A stretch of 44,869 bases of DNA from an uncultured Clostridia bacterium (GCA_944387425.1 CALXEV010000011.1:1-44869), one strand, 5' to 3'. Counted from the first letter of the stretch, positions 1 to 8,647 are shown. The notes: generated by a model from the letters alone, not told the origin. Numbers and translations: made by a program.

Positions 1-185
1 ATACAGACAAAGGTTCAGGAATAAAAGGAAGATATATAAGTACCTCAAGCACACCACCAACAGCATCAAGTTCATGGGAAGATGCAGGAACAGATGTAAC
101 ATTTGAAAGTGGAAAAACATATTACTTATGGGCAATAGATAATATCGGAAATATTTCAGCAATGACAACAATAAAAGCACCATAA
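1..185 (+). CDS. C-terminal end of a secreted/surface protein (partial)
   Basis: The first complete codon is at base 3 and the reading frame runs to a TAA at 183-185, so about 60 C-terminal residues are visible and the start lies off the left edge. The sequence is Gly/Ser/Thr rich and ends with the pattern TYYLWAIDNIGNIS, which is the closing strand pattern of Ig-like/fibronectin-like modules repeated in large clostridial cell-surface proteins. No sorting signal or membrane segment follows that module. The function of the whole protein cannot be judged from this fragment. The gene converges on the SNF2 helicase gene with which it shares a bidirectional terminator. Confidence 0.6.
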   Translation, partial: TDKGSGIKGRYISTSSTPPTASSSWEDAGTDVTFESGKTYYLWAIDNIGNISAMTTIKAP

Positions 186-188
186 GAC

Positions 189-226
189 AAAAAAGAAAAG
201 ATGTGAAAAATCATCTTTTCTTTTTT
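189..226. terminator. Bidirectional intrinsic terminator
   Basis: A perfect stem GAAAAGATG / CATCTTTTC (195-203 with 212-220) is flanked by an A-tract on the left and a T-tract on the right, so it can terminate both the surface-protein gene (+) and the SNF2 gene (-). It overlaps the stop codon of the SNF2 gene. Confidence 0.85.
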
Positions 227-3200
227 ATTCAAACAACTTCATAATATCTTCTTTAGAAAGTTTACTAATAAATGATGTTTTTGTATTCAAAACATTATCT
301 ATTAATTGAGATTTCTTTTGTTGTAACTCATAAATTTTTTCTTCAATAGAATTTTTAGTTATAAGTTTATACACTTGAACATTATTTCTTTGTCCAATTC
401 TATATGCTCTATCTGTAGCCTGATTTTCAGCAGATGAATTCCACCATGGATCATAATGAATTACCATATCTGCACCTGTTAAATTTAGTCCTGTTCCACC
501 TGCTTTAAGTGAAATTAAAAATACTTTTATATCTTTATTAGCATTAAATTCATCTACCATTCTTATTCTATCATCAACTTTTGTTGAACCAGTTAATTTA
601 AAATAGGTTATATTATTTTCTTTTAATTCCTTTTCAATAAATTCAAACATTGAAGTATATCCAGAAAACAATAATATTTTATGTCCTGAGTCTGTTGCAT
701 CTTTAACTATTTCTATACATTGTTCTAATTTACTACTTCCATCTTTATAATCTCTGATAAACAATCCTGGATGACAACATATTTGTCTAAGTCTTGTAAG
801 TGCCGCTAACACTTGTATATGACTTTTTTCAAAACCTCGTATATTCATTGTTTCTGCAATCTCTTGTTTTGCTCTAGCAAGATAATTTAAATAAATTTTC
901 TCTTGTTCTTCTTTCATTTGGTTATTTAATACTGTAACTGTTTTTTCTGGTAATTCAGTTAAAACTTCTTTTTTTGTTCTTCTTAAAACAAATGGTTCTA
1001 TAAGCATTTTTAGTCTTTTCATTGATTTCTGGTCATTATCTTTTATAATAGGTACTTCATAATCATTTCTAAATTTCTTATATGTAAATAGATATCCTGG
1101 CATTATATAATCAAAAATTGACCATAATTCTGCAAGAGAATTTTCTATTGGTGTTCCTGTTAATGCATATCTAGTATCTGCTAAAATTTGTTTTACTGCT
1201 TTTGCATTTTGTGTATTACTATTTTTTAAATACTGTGCTTCATCTGCAATTGCAAATCTGAACTGATATTGTTTTTTTGCATAAACATCTATATCTCTTT
1301 TTAAAAGATCATAAGAAGTAATTACCAAGTCATATCCATCTACTTTTTCTATTTGTTCTTTTCTTTCTTGTGAATTTCCTCTTATAACAAGAGTTTTTAA
1401 ATCATTTGTGAATTTTTTTGATTCGTTTTGCCAATTTAGTGTTAATGAACTTGGACAAATTACAATTGATGCTCTTCTATTTTCATTTTCTTCTACATAT
1501 CCTGCTATAATTGATAACATTTGAATTGTTTTTCCAAGTCCCATGTCATCCGCTAGAATTCCACCAAATTTATAATTATCTAAAGTTTTTAACCATTTAT
1601 ATCCTGTTTTTTGATAGTATCTTAAAACTTTTTCTAAACTTTCTGGAACTTTTATTTCATCCTCTAGATTTTCCTGTTCAAGTCCGGTAACAATTTTTTT
1701 GTATTCAGAGTTTTTGTTTATTTGTGAATTTGTTAGATTTTTTAATAATTGGTTTAAATATAAAGTTCTATTTACAGGAAGTTGTACTGTTCCTTTTTCT
1801 AAATCTCTATAGTTAATTCCCATGCCAGAAACTAATTTATCTATAAACTCAATATCTAAATTTTCTTCTAAATCCAAAAAACTTCCATCTTTTAATTTGT
1901 AATATTTCTTCTTTAAGTTATAATTTTTCATTATCTCTTCAAGTTCATCAATATCTATATTCAAACTTTCTAAATCTATTGATAACAAATTATTTTCTAC
2001 TTTTACGCCTAGACTTCCAATTTTAGGATGTTTTATTTCTTTTGTTTTAAAATTGTCTGTTACCATTATTTGAAATTTCTGCATATATTCATTTATTTCA
2101 TCTGATAGAAAGTTATATATTTTGTCATTATCAGGCAATATGAAACATTCTTTTTGAGCATAATACATAAATCCAGTTTTTCTTAGCATATTTATGGCTT
2201 TACTTTCTGCAACAACATCTCTTGCATATTTTATATTTATATTTTCTTGTAATGGATTAAATTCTTCTTCATCATAGCAAAACTTTGCATCTGCTATTAT
2301 ATGGTCATTATTGTCAAAGTCCAAAAACATTTTTACTACTAGTTTTTTAGGTTTATATTGTTCTAATTCTGTTTCGTCAACATCCTTAAATTCAATAGAA
2401 TCATTCATTTTGGGCAATATTACAGAAAACAATTCTGGTAATTGTTCTTTGCTTAACACTACTTCTGATAAGAAATTTTCTTTAAAAAGTTTTAATAATT
2501 TTAATGTAGAATCTTTGAAGTTATCACTACATCTATAAATAGAATTTTTTATCATAATATATTCATATTTTGTACCATATAATATATTAATTTCCCTTAA
2601 AATATCTGTTTTTTGATTAGATATGATTTTATACTCTTGTTTTCCACTTTTCTTCAAAATAAAGTGAAAGTCGGGATCTTGATTAACTAACTTTATTTTT
2701 TCTTCTTTGTATTCTTCTTGGAAAGCAATCTCTTTATCTTTTAAAATCTCAAATAATTCATCTAAACTTGTGTTATTTAATGCAATATAATTATCATTTA
2801 CTACTTTGCCATAATATCTGTAACTTGTATTAGCACTTGAATTTACAAAGCTTATTATTTCTGCATTTTTTAATATAAATTTTAATAAATTTAAGTCTTG
2901 TTCATCAAATACATCTTCTGTATGAATAAATTCTAATTTATTACCATATTTATATTTAGCACCTGCCATCATTCTGTTATAGAATTCTGCCAAATCATTT
3001 AGTTTATACATTCTTTGATTTCCTATTTTGAATTCTACTCTTAAATTATTTATATATTTATCATAAATTAATTTAGGCTCTATTTTGATTTTTTCTTTTT
3101 TATGTTCTTTTTCTTCTGTTTGTTCAATCTCTTTCATTTCATCTGCATAAAATTGGTTTACTATTTGCTTAAATCCTCTATATTTAGCATCTATGTTTAA

Positions 3201-3548
3201 TGTTTTATTAATCTCTACATTATTTTTATTTTTTACAATATCTATATATTTAGGATTTTCTGCAAATTCCATCATTGTAGCTACAATATGTTTGCAAGAA
3301 GCATATCTTGTTTGATAATCTTGGCACTCACATGTAACATCTTCTATTTCTCCGTTAACAACATGTATATGTGTCCTATATATATCTTGTCCTCTGACTT
3401 TTCCTGTTATTTCAAAATTATTTTCGTTTTCGTAATGGATTTTTTCTATTTCTGCTCTTTTTGTTTTTACATACAATCTTGCTTTTTGAACTCTTACATC
3501 TCCAGCATCTTGATATAACTCATTTATTATTTGTTCTTTAACTAACAT
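225..3548 (-). CDS. SNF2-family DNA helicase/ATPase with SWIM zinc finger
   Basis: A 1107-residue Swi2/Snf2-type ATP-dependent DNA translocase. An N-terminal SWIM zinc finger is visible (Cys73-x-Cys75 ... Cys85-x-His87), then a long middle region as in the bacterial SNF2-associated family, then the helicase core: Walker A ADDMGLGKT near residue 668, a DEAQ box near 768 (SNF2 proteins usually have DEAH), and the C-terminal helicase motifs TGLNLTGAD and QATDRAYRIGQ. Bacterial members probably remodel protein-DNA or RNA-polymerase complexes, but the exact substrate of this family is not established. The length is normal for the SWIM-SNF2 architecture. It is monocistronic, with its own sigma-A promoter and terminator. 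Confidence 0.93.
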   Translation of the reverse strand: MLVKEQIINELYQDAGDVRVQKARLYVKTKRAEIEKIHYENENNFEITGKVRGQDIYRTHIHVVNGEIEDVTCECQDYQTRYASCKHIVATMMEFAENPKYIDIVKNKNNVEINKTLNIDAKYRGFKQIVNQFYADEMKEIEQTEEKEHKKEKIKIEPKLIYDKYINNLRVEFKIGNQRMYKLNDLAEFYNRMMAGAKYKYGNKLEFIHTEDVFDEQDLNLLKFILKNAEIISFVNSSANTSYRYYGKVVNDNYIALNNTSLDELFEILKDKEIAFQEEYKEEKIKLVNQDPDFHFILKKSGKQEYKIISNQKTDILREINILYGTKYEYIMIKNSIYRCSDNFKDSTLKLLKLFKENFLSEVVLSKEQLPELFSVILPKMNDSIEFKDVDETELEQYKPKKLVVKMFLDFDNNDHIIADAKFCYDEEEFNPLQENINIKYARDVVAESKAINMLRKTGFMYYAQKECFILPDNDKIYNFLSDEINEYMQKFQIMVTDNFKTKEIKHPKIGSLGVKVENNLLSIDLESLNIDIDELEEIMKNYNLKKKYYKLKDGSFLDLEENLDIEFIDKLVSGMGINYRDLEKGTVQLPVNRTLYLNQLLKNLTNSQINKNSEYKKIVTGLEQENLEDEIKVPESLEKVLRYYQKTGYKWLKTLDNYKFGGILADDMGLGKTIQMLSIIAGYVEENENRRASIVICPSSLTLNWQNESKKFTNDLKTLVIRGNSQERKEQIEKVDGYDLVITSYDLLKRDIDVYAKKQYQFRFAIADEAQYLKNSNTQNAKAVKQILADTRYALTGTPIENSLAELWSIFDYIMPGYLFTYKKFRNDYEVPIIKDNDQKSMKRLKMLIEPFVLRRTKKEVLTELPEKTVTVLNNQMKEEQEKIYLNYLARAKQEIAETMNIRGFEKSHIQVLAALTRLRQICCHPGLFIRDYKDGSSKLEQCIEIVKDATDSGHKILLFSGYTSMFEFIEKELKENNITYFKLTGSTKVDDRIRMVDEFNANKDIKVFLISLKAGGTGLNLTGADMVIHYDPWWNSSAENQATDRAYRIGQRNNVQVYKLITKNSIEEKIYELQQKKSQLIDNVLNTKTSFISKLSKEDIMKLFE

Positions 3549-3597
3549 TGTTTTTTTCCTTCCGAATATTAATAATTTTTGATTTTCTTGGGTTATT

Positions 3598-3626
3598 ATT
3601 ATATCTCATTTTTAATGTTTTGGCAA
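3598..3626 (-). promoter_or_regulatory. Sigma-A promoter of the SNF2 gene
   Basis: On the minus strand TTGCCA (3626-3621) and TATAAT (3603-3598) are separated by exactly 17 bp, about 50 bp upstream of the SNF2 start codon. Confidence 0.75.
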
Positions 3627-3776
3627 TAACTTATCCAAAATTATTCTTATTGTATCTGTTTATAGATTTTGCTTTATCTAAATGTGAATGTTTTATATTG
3701 GCGGTGGTATTGAGCAACTTTTACTCTTTGAAATTTTTGATATTATCTAGGCAGACATAATAAAGGAGGTATTTTG

Positions 3777-4028
3777 GTGGAACCTGATGTTTATTTTTTA
3801 GTAGGTCAAAATATAAAAAAACAGAGAAAACTAAAAAAGATTACTCAACGAGAATTAGCTGAGAAATCTTATTTTAGTTATGAATTTATTAGAAAAATTG
3901 AATCCAAAAGCTCTTGCAGAAATACTTTTTCCCTTGATACTGTAGCTAAAATTGCAAAAGTTTTGGATATTGATATTCGCTTACTTTTTGAACCTCTTGA
4001 TCAAGAACAACCAAACCAATCTAAATAA
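3777..4028 (+). CDS. XRE-family helix-turn-helix regulator
   Basis: An 83-residue DNA-binding protein made almost entirely of one XRE/Cro-type HTH domain (IKKQRKLKKITQRELAEKS ... FEFIRKIE-like pattern, then a second helical half ending LDIDIRLLFEP). I place the start at the GTG at 3777, 7 nt after a perfect AAGGAGGT; a TTG one codon earlier is only 4 nt from the same site. It has no effector domain and no obvious partner gene. It converges with the HD-hydrolase gene, the two stop codons being one base apart. The target genes are unknown. Confidence 0.85.
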   Translation: MEPDVYFLVGQNIKKQRKLKKITQRELAEKSYFSYEFIRKIESKSSCRNTFSLDTVAKIAKVLDIDIRLLFEPLDQEQPNQSK

Positions 4029-4029
4029 C

Positions 4030-4584
4030 TTATGTATTGAAAAAATATGTTGCTTCTAAATCTGCCTCAAACATTAATAATGCTAATGGATACTTTTTAT
4101 AAGCTAAACCAATTGTACCATATTGTTCTTTTGGTTCTGTAAATCCCATATGCCAGCGAATGGCATATTTTTCTTCGCTTGTTAACTTCATGTATTCAGT
4201 AATCATCATAACTGATTTTTCTCCATGTCCATAAGGAATAGTATCATCAACTGTATAATATGGAACCTTCTCCCATACTCCCAATGCATTTTTAGCATTT
4301 CTATAATCTATTTTATAAAAATTAGCTTTACAAATATCATGGAGTAATGGCACTATTTTTAATGTATCTTCTGGAATATTTAATTCTATTGGTGAATTTT
4401 TAACCTTTTCTTGTAGTATTTCATAAACTTTCATACTATGTTCTACAAGTCCTCCTTCATGGTCTCCATGAAATCTAGTACTTGCAGGTGCTGTAAAAAA
4501 GTCTGTGCTTTCTATAAATCTTATTAAATCTTCTATTCCTTCTCTTTTTACAGTTCTTAGTGTTTTTAAAAATTCTTCTTTCAT
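4030..4584 (-). CDS. HD-superfamily hydrolase
   Basis: A 184-residue protein with the metal-binding pattern of the HD phosphohydrolase superfamily: His49 in GGLVEHS, the His82-Asp83 pair in PLLHDICK, and candidate outer ligands His120 and His145 (RWHMG). Family members cleave phosphoester bonds in nucleotides or nucleic acids; this compact form is often seen in Firmicutes and their phages, and its substrate is not known. The start is preceded by GGAG at a normal distance. It lies directly downstream of cmk, separated only by a 28-bp REP-like repeat, and is probably cotranscribed with it, which is compatible with a role in nucleotide turnover (inference). Confidence 0.8.
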   Translation of the reverse strand: MKEEFLKTLRTVKREGIEDLIRFIESTDFFTAPASTRFHGDHEGGLVEHSMKVYEILQEKVKNSPIELNIPEDTLKIVPLLHDICKANFYKIDYRNAKNALGVWEKVPYYTVDDTIPYGHGEKSVMMITEYMKLTSEEKYAIRWHMGFTEPKEQYGTIGLAYKKYPLALLMFEADLEATYFFNT

Positions 4585-4597
4585 CTTTTCTCCTTTT

Positions 4598-4625
4598 TTG
4601 CCACAGGGACGGTCCTTGTTGACAA
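4598..4625. repeat. REP-like palindromic repeat, copy 1 (single unit)
   Basis: A 28-bp imperfect palindrome with ends TTGCCA/TGACAA around a core AGGGACGGTCCTT. The same unit occurs at 17020, 22475 and 28271. Here it fills most of the gap between cmk and the HD-hydrolase gene, next to the latter's ribosome binding site. Confidence 0.85.
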
Positions 4626-4626
4626 A

Positions 4627-5301
4627 TTATTTATTTTTTCTTTTTTCTTCAATTATTTCTATTATTTTTTCACTTACTTCTTCTATGGTCATATTAGTTG
4701 AATCAACATATATTGCATCATCAGCTTTTACAAATGGTGCTACTTCTCTTTCTGTTTCTAATTTGTGTCTTTCTTTTATTCCTTCTAAAACTTCTTCATA
4801 ACTTGTTGTTATTCCTTTTTCTAAATTTTGTTTATATCTTCTATTAGCCCTTTCTTCAATTGAACAATCTAAAAATATTTTTACATCTGCATTTGGAAAT
4901 ACTACTGTTCCAATGTCTCTGCCTTCCATTATAATATTTTGATTTTCTCCCATTTGTCTTTGAATAGGTGTAACTTTATCTCTTATTTCTTTTATTGCTG
5001 CAAATTTTGCTACACAATCGTCTACTTCTTTACTTCTGATTTTTTCTGTTACATCTTGACCATTAAGATAAACTTTTTGTTTTCCATTTTCTCGTTTTAG
5101 GTCTATCTGAATATCCTTTAATATTTCATTAATTTTTTCTATTTCTGTAGGTTTTATGTTTTTGTTTAAACATTCAAGTGCTACACTCCTATACATTGCC
5201 CCAGTATCTACTGTTGTCAAATTCAACCTTTCTGCAACTATTTTTGTTATTGTTCCTTTTCCACTTCCGGCAGGACCATCTACCGCTACAACAAATCCCA
5301 T
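4627..5301 (-). CDS. cmk: Cytidylate kinase
   Basis: A 224-residue (d)CMP kinase, which phosphorylates CMP and dCMP to the diphosphates with ATP. The P-loop GPAGSGKGT is at residues 9-17, followed by the Cmk signature TVDTGAMYRS and the MEGRDIGTVVFP motif; the length matches the bacterial short-form family. The start codon is preceded by AAGGAA. It sits between the phosphodiester glycosidase gene (14 bp upstream) and the HD-hydrolase gene, all on one strand, so the three likely form a transcription unit from the promoter at 6434-6462. Confidence 0.96.
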   Translation of the reverse strand: MGFVVAVDGPAGSGKGTITKIVAERLNLTTVDTGAMYRSVALECLNKNIKPTEIEKINEILKDIQIDLKRENGKQKVYLNGQDVTEKIRSKEVDDCVAKFAAIKEIRDKVTPIQRQMGENQNIIMEGRDIGTVVFPNADVKIFLDCSIEERANRRYKQNLEKGITTSYEEVLEGIKERHKLETEREVAPFVKADDAIYVDSTNMTIEEVSEKIIEIIEEKRKNK

Positions 5302-5315
5302 TTCAATTTTCCTTT

Positions 5316-6401
5316 CTATTTTTTTGTTAATATAAATCCTGTAGATATATATCTTGTTCTATGTGCTCCTGAACTATCTATTGGATCATTTATGATTTCA
5401 CCATTTACAACCATTACTGATGATGTACCACCATCTAAATTTGCTGCATTATATGCCCCATATCTCTCCATTATTTCTATTAAATCATTCATGTCTGCTC
5501 CTGGTTCACTCACTCTTCTTCCGTCAATTACAAGAAATAACACTATTCCATCTTTTCTTTGTCCTATTGCAGTTCTTGGTGCTGTTCCCCATCCACCATT
5601 TCCTAATACTGTTGATGATTTACCATTTACTATTAAAAATGGTCCAAATGTTACACCATCTCTTATTTTCATCTGTTGTGCTTGTTTTACTGTCATTTTT
5701 CCTAACACTAATTTATCATCTTCTGTAAATCCAATTAATCCTCCTGAACCTGAATATGATTTTGAAGTTATTAGTTTTCCTCCAGAGAATGTTATTCCTA
5801 ATGGTTGTGCTCCATTACTGTTAAAGTTTGGGTCTTCAAATCCTCCACCATTTATAGCAATTAAAGCATCATTATCTTTTGCCATTGTTGTCAAATATTG
5901 CCCACTTGTACCTAATTTTTTTGTATAAACTGTTTTTATTCTTGATGGATCATATATTACTGCCATATACCCACTATATCCTTTTCCTTTAATTTCTATT
6001 ATTTTATAATCATCATTGTTTGGGTCTTTTTCTAAAATTTGTCTTTCATATTCATTTGCATATTCTGTTCTATCTGTATTATCTACTACAATTGTGTTAG
6101 TATCTGTTATTTCATTTATCTCTTGTACTTTATTTCTATCCAATACTTCTTGTATTGTTTCATCATCATAAAACCATGTTGCTAAATATTGATGAGACAT
6201 TGTCGTCATTGCTGTTGTTATTAACCATTCTCTAAATCCTGGATATGGTCCATATAGTAAAAATGCTAGTGTTGATATTCCTAATATTATTAATATTATT
6301 ATTACTATTATTATTTTTTTTATTTTTCGTTTTTTGTTTTTTTTCTTATAGTCCTTTTGAAGGGCTTTTGGTAACTCCATTTCTTCTTTTTTCTTTCTCA
6401 T
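5316..6401 (-). CDS. Membrane-anchored phosphodiester glycosidase (NAGPA-like) family protein
   Basis: A roughly 361-residue protein with a basic N-terminus, one transmembrane helix at about residues 25-50 (a run of Ile/Val/Leu), then an extracellular domain of the NAGPA/phosphodiester glycosidase type, with the family patterns AINGGGF, GWGTAPRTAIG and the near C-terminal NLDGGTSSVMV. Relatives hydrolyse N-acetylglucosamine phosphodiesters or act on exopolysaccharide/wall polymers; the substrate here is unknown. The frame is open to a GTG at 6422, but GGAG lies 9 nt before the ATG at 6401, and a start at 6422 would almost coincide with the transcription start, so I choose 6401. First gene of the unit with cmk. 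Confidence 0.85.
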   Translation of the reverse strand: MRKKKEEMELPKALQKDYKKKNKKRKIKKIIIVIIILIILGISTLAFLLYGPYPGFREWLITTAMTTMSHQYLATWFYDDETIQEVLDRNKVQEINEITDTNTIVVDNTDRTEYANEYERQILEKDPNNDDYKIIEIKGKGYSGYMAVIYDPSRIKTVYTKKLGTSGQYLTTMAKDNDALIAINGGGFEDPNFNSNGAQPLGITFSGGKLITSKSYSGSGGLIGFTEDDKLVLGKMTVKQAQQMKIRDGVTFGPFLIVNGKSSTVLGNGGWGTAPRTAIGQRKDGIVLFLVIDGRRVSEPGADMNDLIEIMERYGAYNAANLDGGTSSVMVVNGEIINDPIDSSGAHRTRYISTGFILTKK

Positions 6402-6433
6402 TTTGTTCATCTCCATTTTCACACTTGTTTATT

Positions 6434-6462
6434 ATTATAACAATTTTCATTTTAGATTTCAA
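6434..6462 (-). promoter_or_regulatory. Sigma-A promoter of the glycosidase-cmk unit
   Basis: Minus strand TTGAAA (6462-6457), 17 bp spacer, TATAAT (6439-6434), about 33 bp before the chosen start at 6401. Confidence 0.75.
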
Positions 6463-6506
6463 CTTTTTTTGACATTTTGACATTTGGTGCCGGTTCTTTT
6501 TTGTTC

Positions 6507-6541
6507 AAAAAAATAGATGTATTTTGATATACATCTATTTT
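6507..6541 (-). terminator. Intrinsic terminator of sigH
   Basis: A perfect 13-bp stem (6510-6522 with 6529-6541) closes on a 6-nt loop and is followed on the minus strand by a T-run. The stem takes in the stop codon of sigH. Confidence 0.85.
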
Positions 6542-7181
6542 AATCTATATTATTTTTAATTTTATTTGCTTTTTTTCTAATTCTTTGAATAGCTGTGTCA
6601 ACAGATTTTGTTTTTGCATTTAGCTTCTCAGCTATTGCTGCATAAGATTTGCCTTTTTCATATTCGTTTAGCACCATAAGCTCAAATTCACTTAAATTTT
6701 CTTTTATTTTTTCTTGTATATCTTTGAAATATTCTTGATTTGCAATTATGTCAGATGGGTCATTAAGGGTTTTTATATTTAGAATATCTATTCTATCTAC
6801 ATCTTCATTATCGTCATAAGCTGAAGCATTTAATGATACAGAAGAATTTAGAGGAATATGCTTTTGTCTATTTGAATTTTTTACTGCTGTAATTAGTTGT
6901 CTTTCTATGCACATATTAGCAAATGTTTTAAAAGAATTTTGTTTTTGTGGCACATATGATTTTACGGCTTTATAAAGTCCTATCATTCCTTCTTGCACCA
7001 TATCATCTTTTTCTGCTCCAGCCATGAAAAATTTACTTGCCTTCATATTAACTAAGTCATTATATCTTTCAACTAGACAATTAAAAGCATTTTGGTCTTC
7101 GTTTTTTATATTTTCTATTAATTTTTCGTCTGTCATTTGTGTATAATCAGTTTCATTAATCGAAAACATATTTCTGTCCAT
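6540..7181 (-). CDS. sigH: RNA polymerase sigma factor SigH (Spo0H)
   Basis: A 213-residue sigma-70 family factor of the Spo0H type, which directs RNA polymerase to early stationary-phase and sporulation genes. Region 2 is seen at about residues 38-80 (LVERYNDLVNMKASKF, then GAEKDDMVQEGMIGLYKAV), with the SigH-typical FANMCIERQLITAVK after it, and region 4 at about 160-207 (YAAIAEKLNAKTKSVDTAIQRIRKK). Length and domain order match SigH. AGGAGG is 12-13 nt before the ATG, slightly far. The promoter lies within the end of murI upstream, and the terminator overlaps the stop codon, so the gene is transcribed alone. Confidence 0.93.
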   Translation of the reverse strand: MDRNMFSINETDYTQMTDEKLIENIKNEDQNAFNCLVERYNDLVNMKASKFFMAGAEKDDMVQEGMIGLYKAVKSYVPQKQNSFKTFANMCIERQLITAVKNSNRQKHIPLNSSVSLNASAYDDNEDVDRIDILNIKTLNDPSDIIANQEYFKDIQEKIKENLSEFELMVLNEYEKGKSYAAIAEKLNAKTKSVDTAIQRIRKKANKIKNNID

Positions 7182-7216
7182 TCTCGTATTTTGTCCTCCT
7201 ATTAATTCATACTGGT

Positions 7217-7245
7217 ATTATATCCCCAAAAAGCTTATATGTCAA
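7217..7245 (-). promoter_or_regulatory. Consensus sigma-A promoter of sigH
   Basis: Minus strand TTGACA (7245-7240), 17 bp, TATAAT (7222-7217): a perfect consensus match. Its -35 box lies inside the last codons of murI. Confidence 0.85.
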
Positions 7246-8020
7246 TGCTCTTTACTGAAATTTCCTCATCCATAATTTTTTTTGCAATAGTTTTGAACTG
7301 TTCCTCTGACTTTGTTAGAAAAATGTTTTCATCTCCACCATTATCATTTTGAATTTTATGTTGTTCTAAATAACTTCTTAAGTATTCTGATACTGTAACA
7401 CCTGTATTTATTAGCTCTACTTCATACTCTAATTCATCTCTTAATATTTGTTCATATATAGGATAATGCGTACATCCAAGAATAATTTTATCAATATGTT
7501 TTTTCTTGAATCCCTTCATATATTCTTTTATTACTGCTCTACCTTGTGGACTATTTGCTTTTCCTTCTTCTGCAATTGTTGCGAGCATTGGGCATGCTTT
7601 ATTTTCAACTTCTATATTTGGAATTTTTTCTTTTAATCTTTTTTCCCATTCTCCGCTTCTTATGGTTCCTTCTGTTGCAATAACCCCAACTTGTTTATAT
7701 CCCTTTTCTTTCACATAATTTACTGTTGGTTCTATTATTCCTATTATCGGTATTGAATACCTCTTTTTCAATAAATCTAATGCTTGACTTGTTGCTGTCC
7801 CACAAGCAATTATTATTATTTTAACATCCTTTTTTATTAAAGTTTCTACATTTTTTATAGCAAAATTTATAATTTCTTTTTTTGATTTATTTCCATATGG
7901 AAAGTTTTGTGTATCTCCTAAATAAATTATATTTTCATTTGGTAAATTTTTTCGAATTTCTTTTAATACTGTAAGTCCCCCAACTCCAGAATCAAATATT
8001 CCAATTGCCTTGTTGTTCAT
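7235..8020 (-). CDS. murI: Glutamate racemase
   Basis: A 261-residue cofactor-independent glutamate racemase that makes D-glutamate for peptidoglycan. The entry motif GIFDSGVGGLTV, the first catalytic cysteine in IIACGTATS and the second in ILGCTHYP are all present. The frame is open to 8053, but AAAGGAG lies about 9 nt before the ATG at 8020 and the protein then begins MNNKAIGIFDSG as family members do; the upstream ATG has no binding site. It reads towards sigH, 50 bp away. Confidence 0.95.
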   Translation of the reverse strand: MNNKAIGIFDSGVGGLTVLKEIRKNLPNENIIYLGDTQNFPYGNKSKKEIINFAIKNVETLIKKDVKIIIIACGTATSQALDLLKKRYSIPIIGIIEPTVNYVKEKGYKQVGVIATEGTIRSGEWEKRLKEKIPNIEVENKACPMLATIAEEGKANSPQGRAVIKEYMKGFKKKHIDKIILGCTHYPIYEQILRDELEYEVELINTGVTVSEYLRSYLEQHKIQNDNGGDENIFLTKSEEQFKTIAKKIMDEEISVKSIDI

Positions 8021-8089
8021 TTTATATTTCTCCTTTTCTGTACTATTATACAATATGTTTATTTTTTATTCCATATTTATTGTCAATTT

Positions 8090-8119
8090 TGTTTTATTTT
8101 TCATAATATATATTATAAA
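8090..8119 (+). promoter_or_regulatory. Probable promoter of the Cys-rich protein gene
   Basis: TTGTCA at 8090-8095 and TATAAA at 8114-8119 with an 18-bp spacer, upstream of the gene at 8152. Less perfect than the other promoters in the window. Confidence 0.5.
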
Positions 8120-8132
8120 AGGCGAAAGCCTT
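8119..8132 (+). other. Small GNRA-loop hairpin in a 5' leader
   Basis: AAGGC GAAA GCCTT forms a 5-bp stem capped by a GAAA tetraloop, directly before the ribosome binding site (GAAAGGA, about 8135-8141) of the gene at 8152. It may stabilise the 5' end of the mRNA or affect translation; no known riboswitch class is recognised. Confidence 0.4.
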
Positions 8133-8151
8133 AAGAAAGGATGTATTAATT

Positions 8152-8619
8152 ATGGAAATAAATGAAAAAAGACCAGACCCAATGTGTCCTATTGTTGACA
8201 TCGACGGCTTTATAGCTGATGGAAAACAATTCGACTTAGATATAACTCTTTGCAATGACCATAGAGATGTAATTTATGGTGTCGTTAAGGATTGTTTTAA
8301 AGAACCAGTAAAAGACGCTGTTGTTAAATTAGTAGAAGTTGATTATAAATATGGCAAAAAAGAATTAAAACCTGTATCTCATACTTTTACAGATGATGAT
8401 GGAGAGTTCGTTTTTGGACCTCTTTGTCCTGGTAAAAAATATGCTATAGATATCTGGGCAAATTCAGTTAAACACATTAAAATCTGCACAAAATGTCATC
8501 GTGATAGAAAATGTTTAAAAGGTGTTGAACTTGATTGTGATTATAAAGATGATGATTTCAAACCTTGCGATAAACCTCATTATGATGATGACTGCAAAGA
8601 CAAATGTGATAAAGATTAA
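8152..8619 (+). CDS. Small Cys-rich protein with carboxypeptidase-regulatory-like fold
   Basis: A 155-residue protein without signal peptide or membrane helix. The centre (about residues 40-105: VIYGVVKDCFKEPVKDAVVKLVE ... TDDDGEFVFGPLCPGKKYAIDIW) follows the beta-sandwich pattern of carboxypeptidase-regulatory/CnaB-like domains, in which a DxxGxFxF loop precedes a P-G-K-Y strand. The C-terminal third is rich in Asp, Lys and Cys (CTKCHRDRKC, then DDDCKDKCDK), suggesting metal binding or disulphide crosslinking. I associate such cytosolic Cys-rich relatives with clostridial spore or surface layers, but that is inference. It has its own promoter and a strong terminator. Confidence 0.7.
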   Translation: MEINEKRPDPMCPIVDIDGFIADGKQFDLDITLCNDHRDVIYGVVKDCFKEPVKDAVVKLVEVDYKYGKKELKPVSHTFTDDDGEFVFGPLCPGKKYAIDIWANSVKHIKICTKCHRDRKCLKGVELDCDYKDDDFKPCDKPHYDDDCKDKCDKD

Positions 8620-8647
8620 AAAAAGGCGACCTGAGTCGCCTTTTTTT
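8618..8647. terminator. Bidirectional intrinsic terminator
   Basis: Stem GGCGAC / GTCGCC (8625-8630 with 8635-8640), loop CTGA, with seven A's before and seven T's after; serves the gene at 8152 (+) and the minus-strand genes that end at 8646. Confidence 0.9.

Noticed and set aside
3548..3760. 70-codon open frame on the plus strand between the SNF2 gene and the XRE gene
   Set aside because: No ribosome binding site, it contains the SNF2 promoter, and its predicted product is a composition-driven Phe/Leu/Ile string.
4598..4625. REP-like unit as terminator of cmk or as a riboswitch
   Set aside because: The same sequence appears at three other unrelated loci and lacks a T-run, so a dispersed repeat is the better explanation.
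5392..5928. 178-codon plus-strand frame inside the phosphodiester glycosidase gene
   Set aside because: Antisense shadow; the minus-strand frame has the family motifs.
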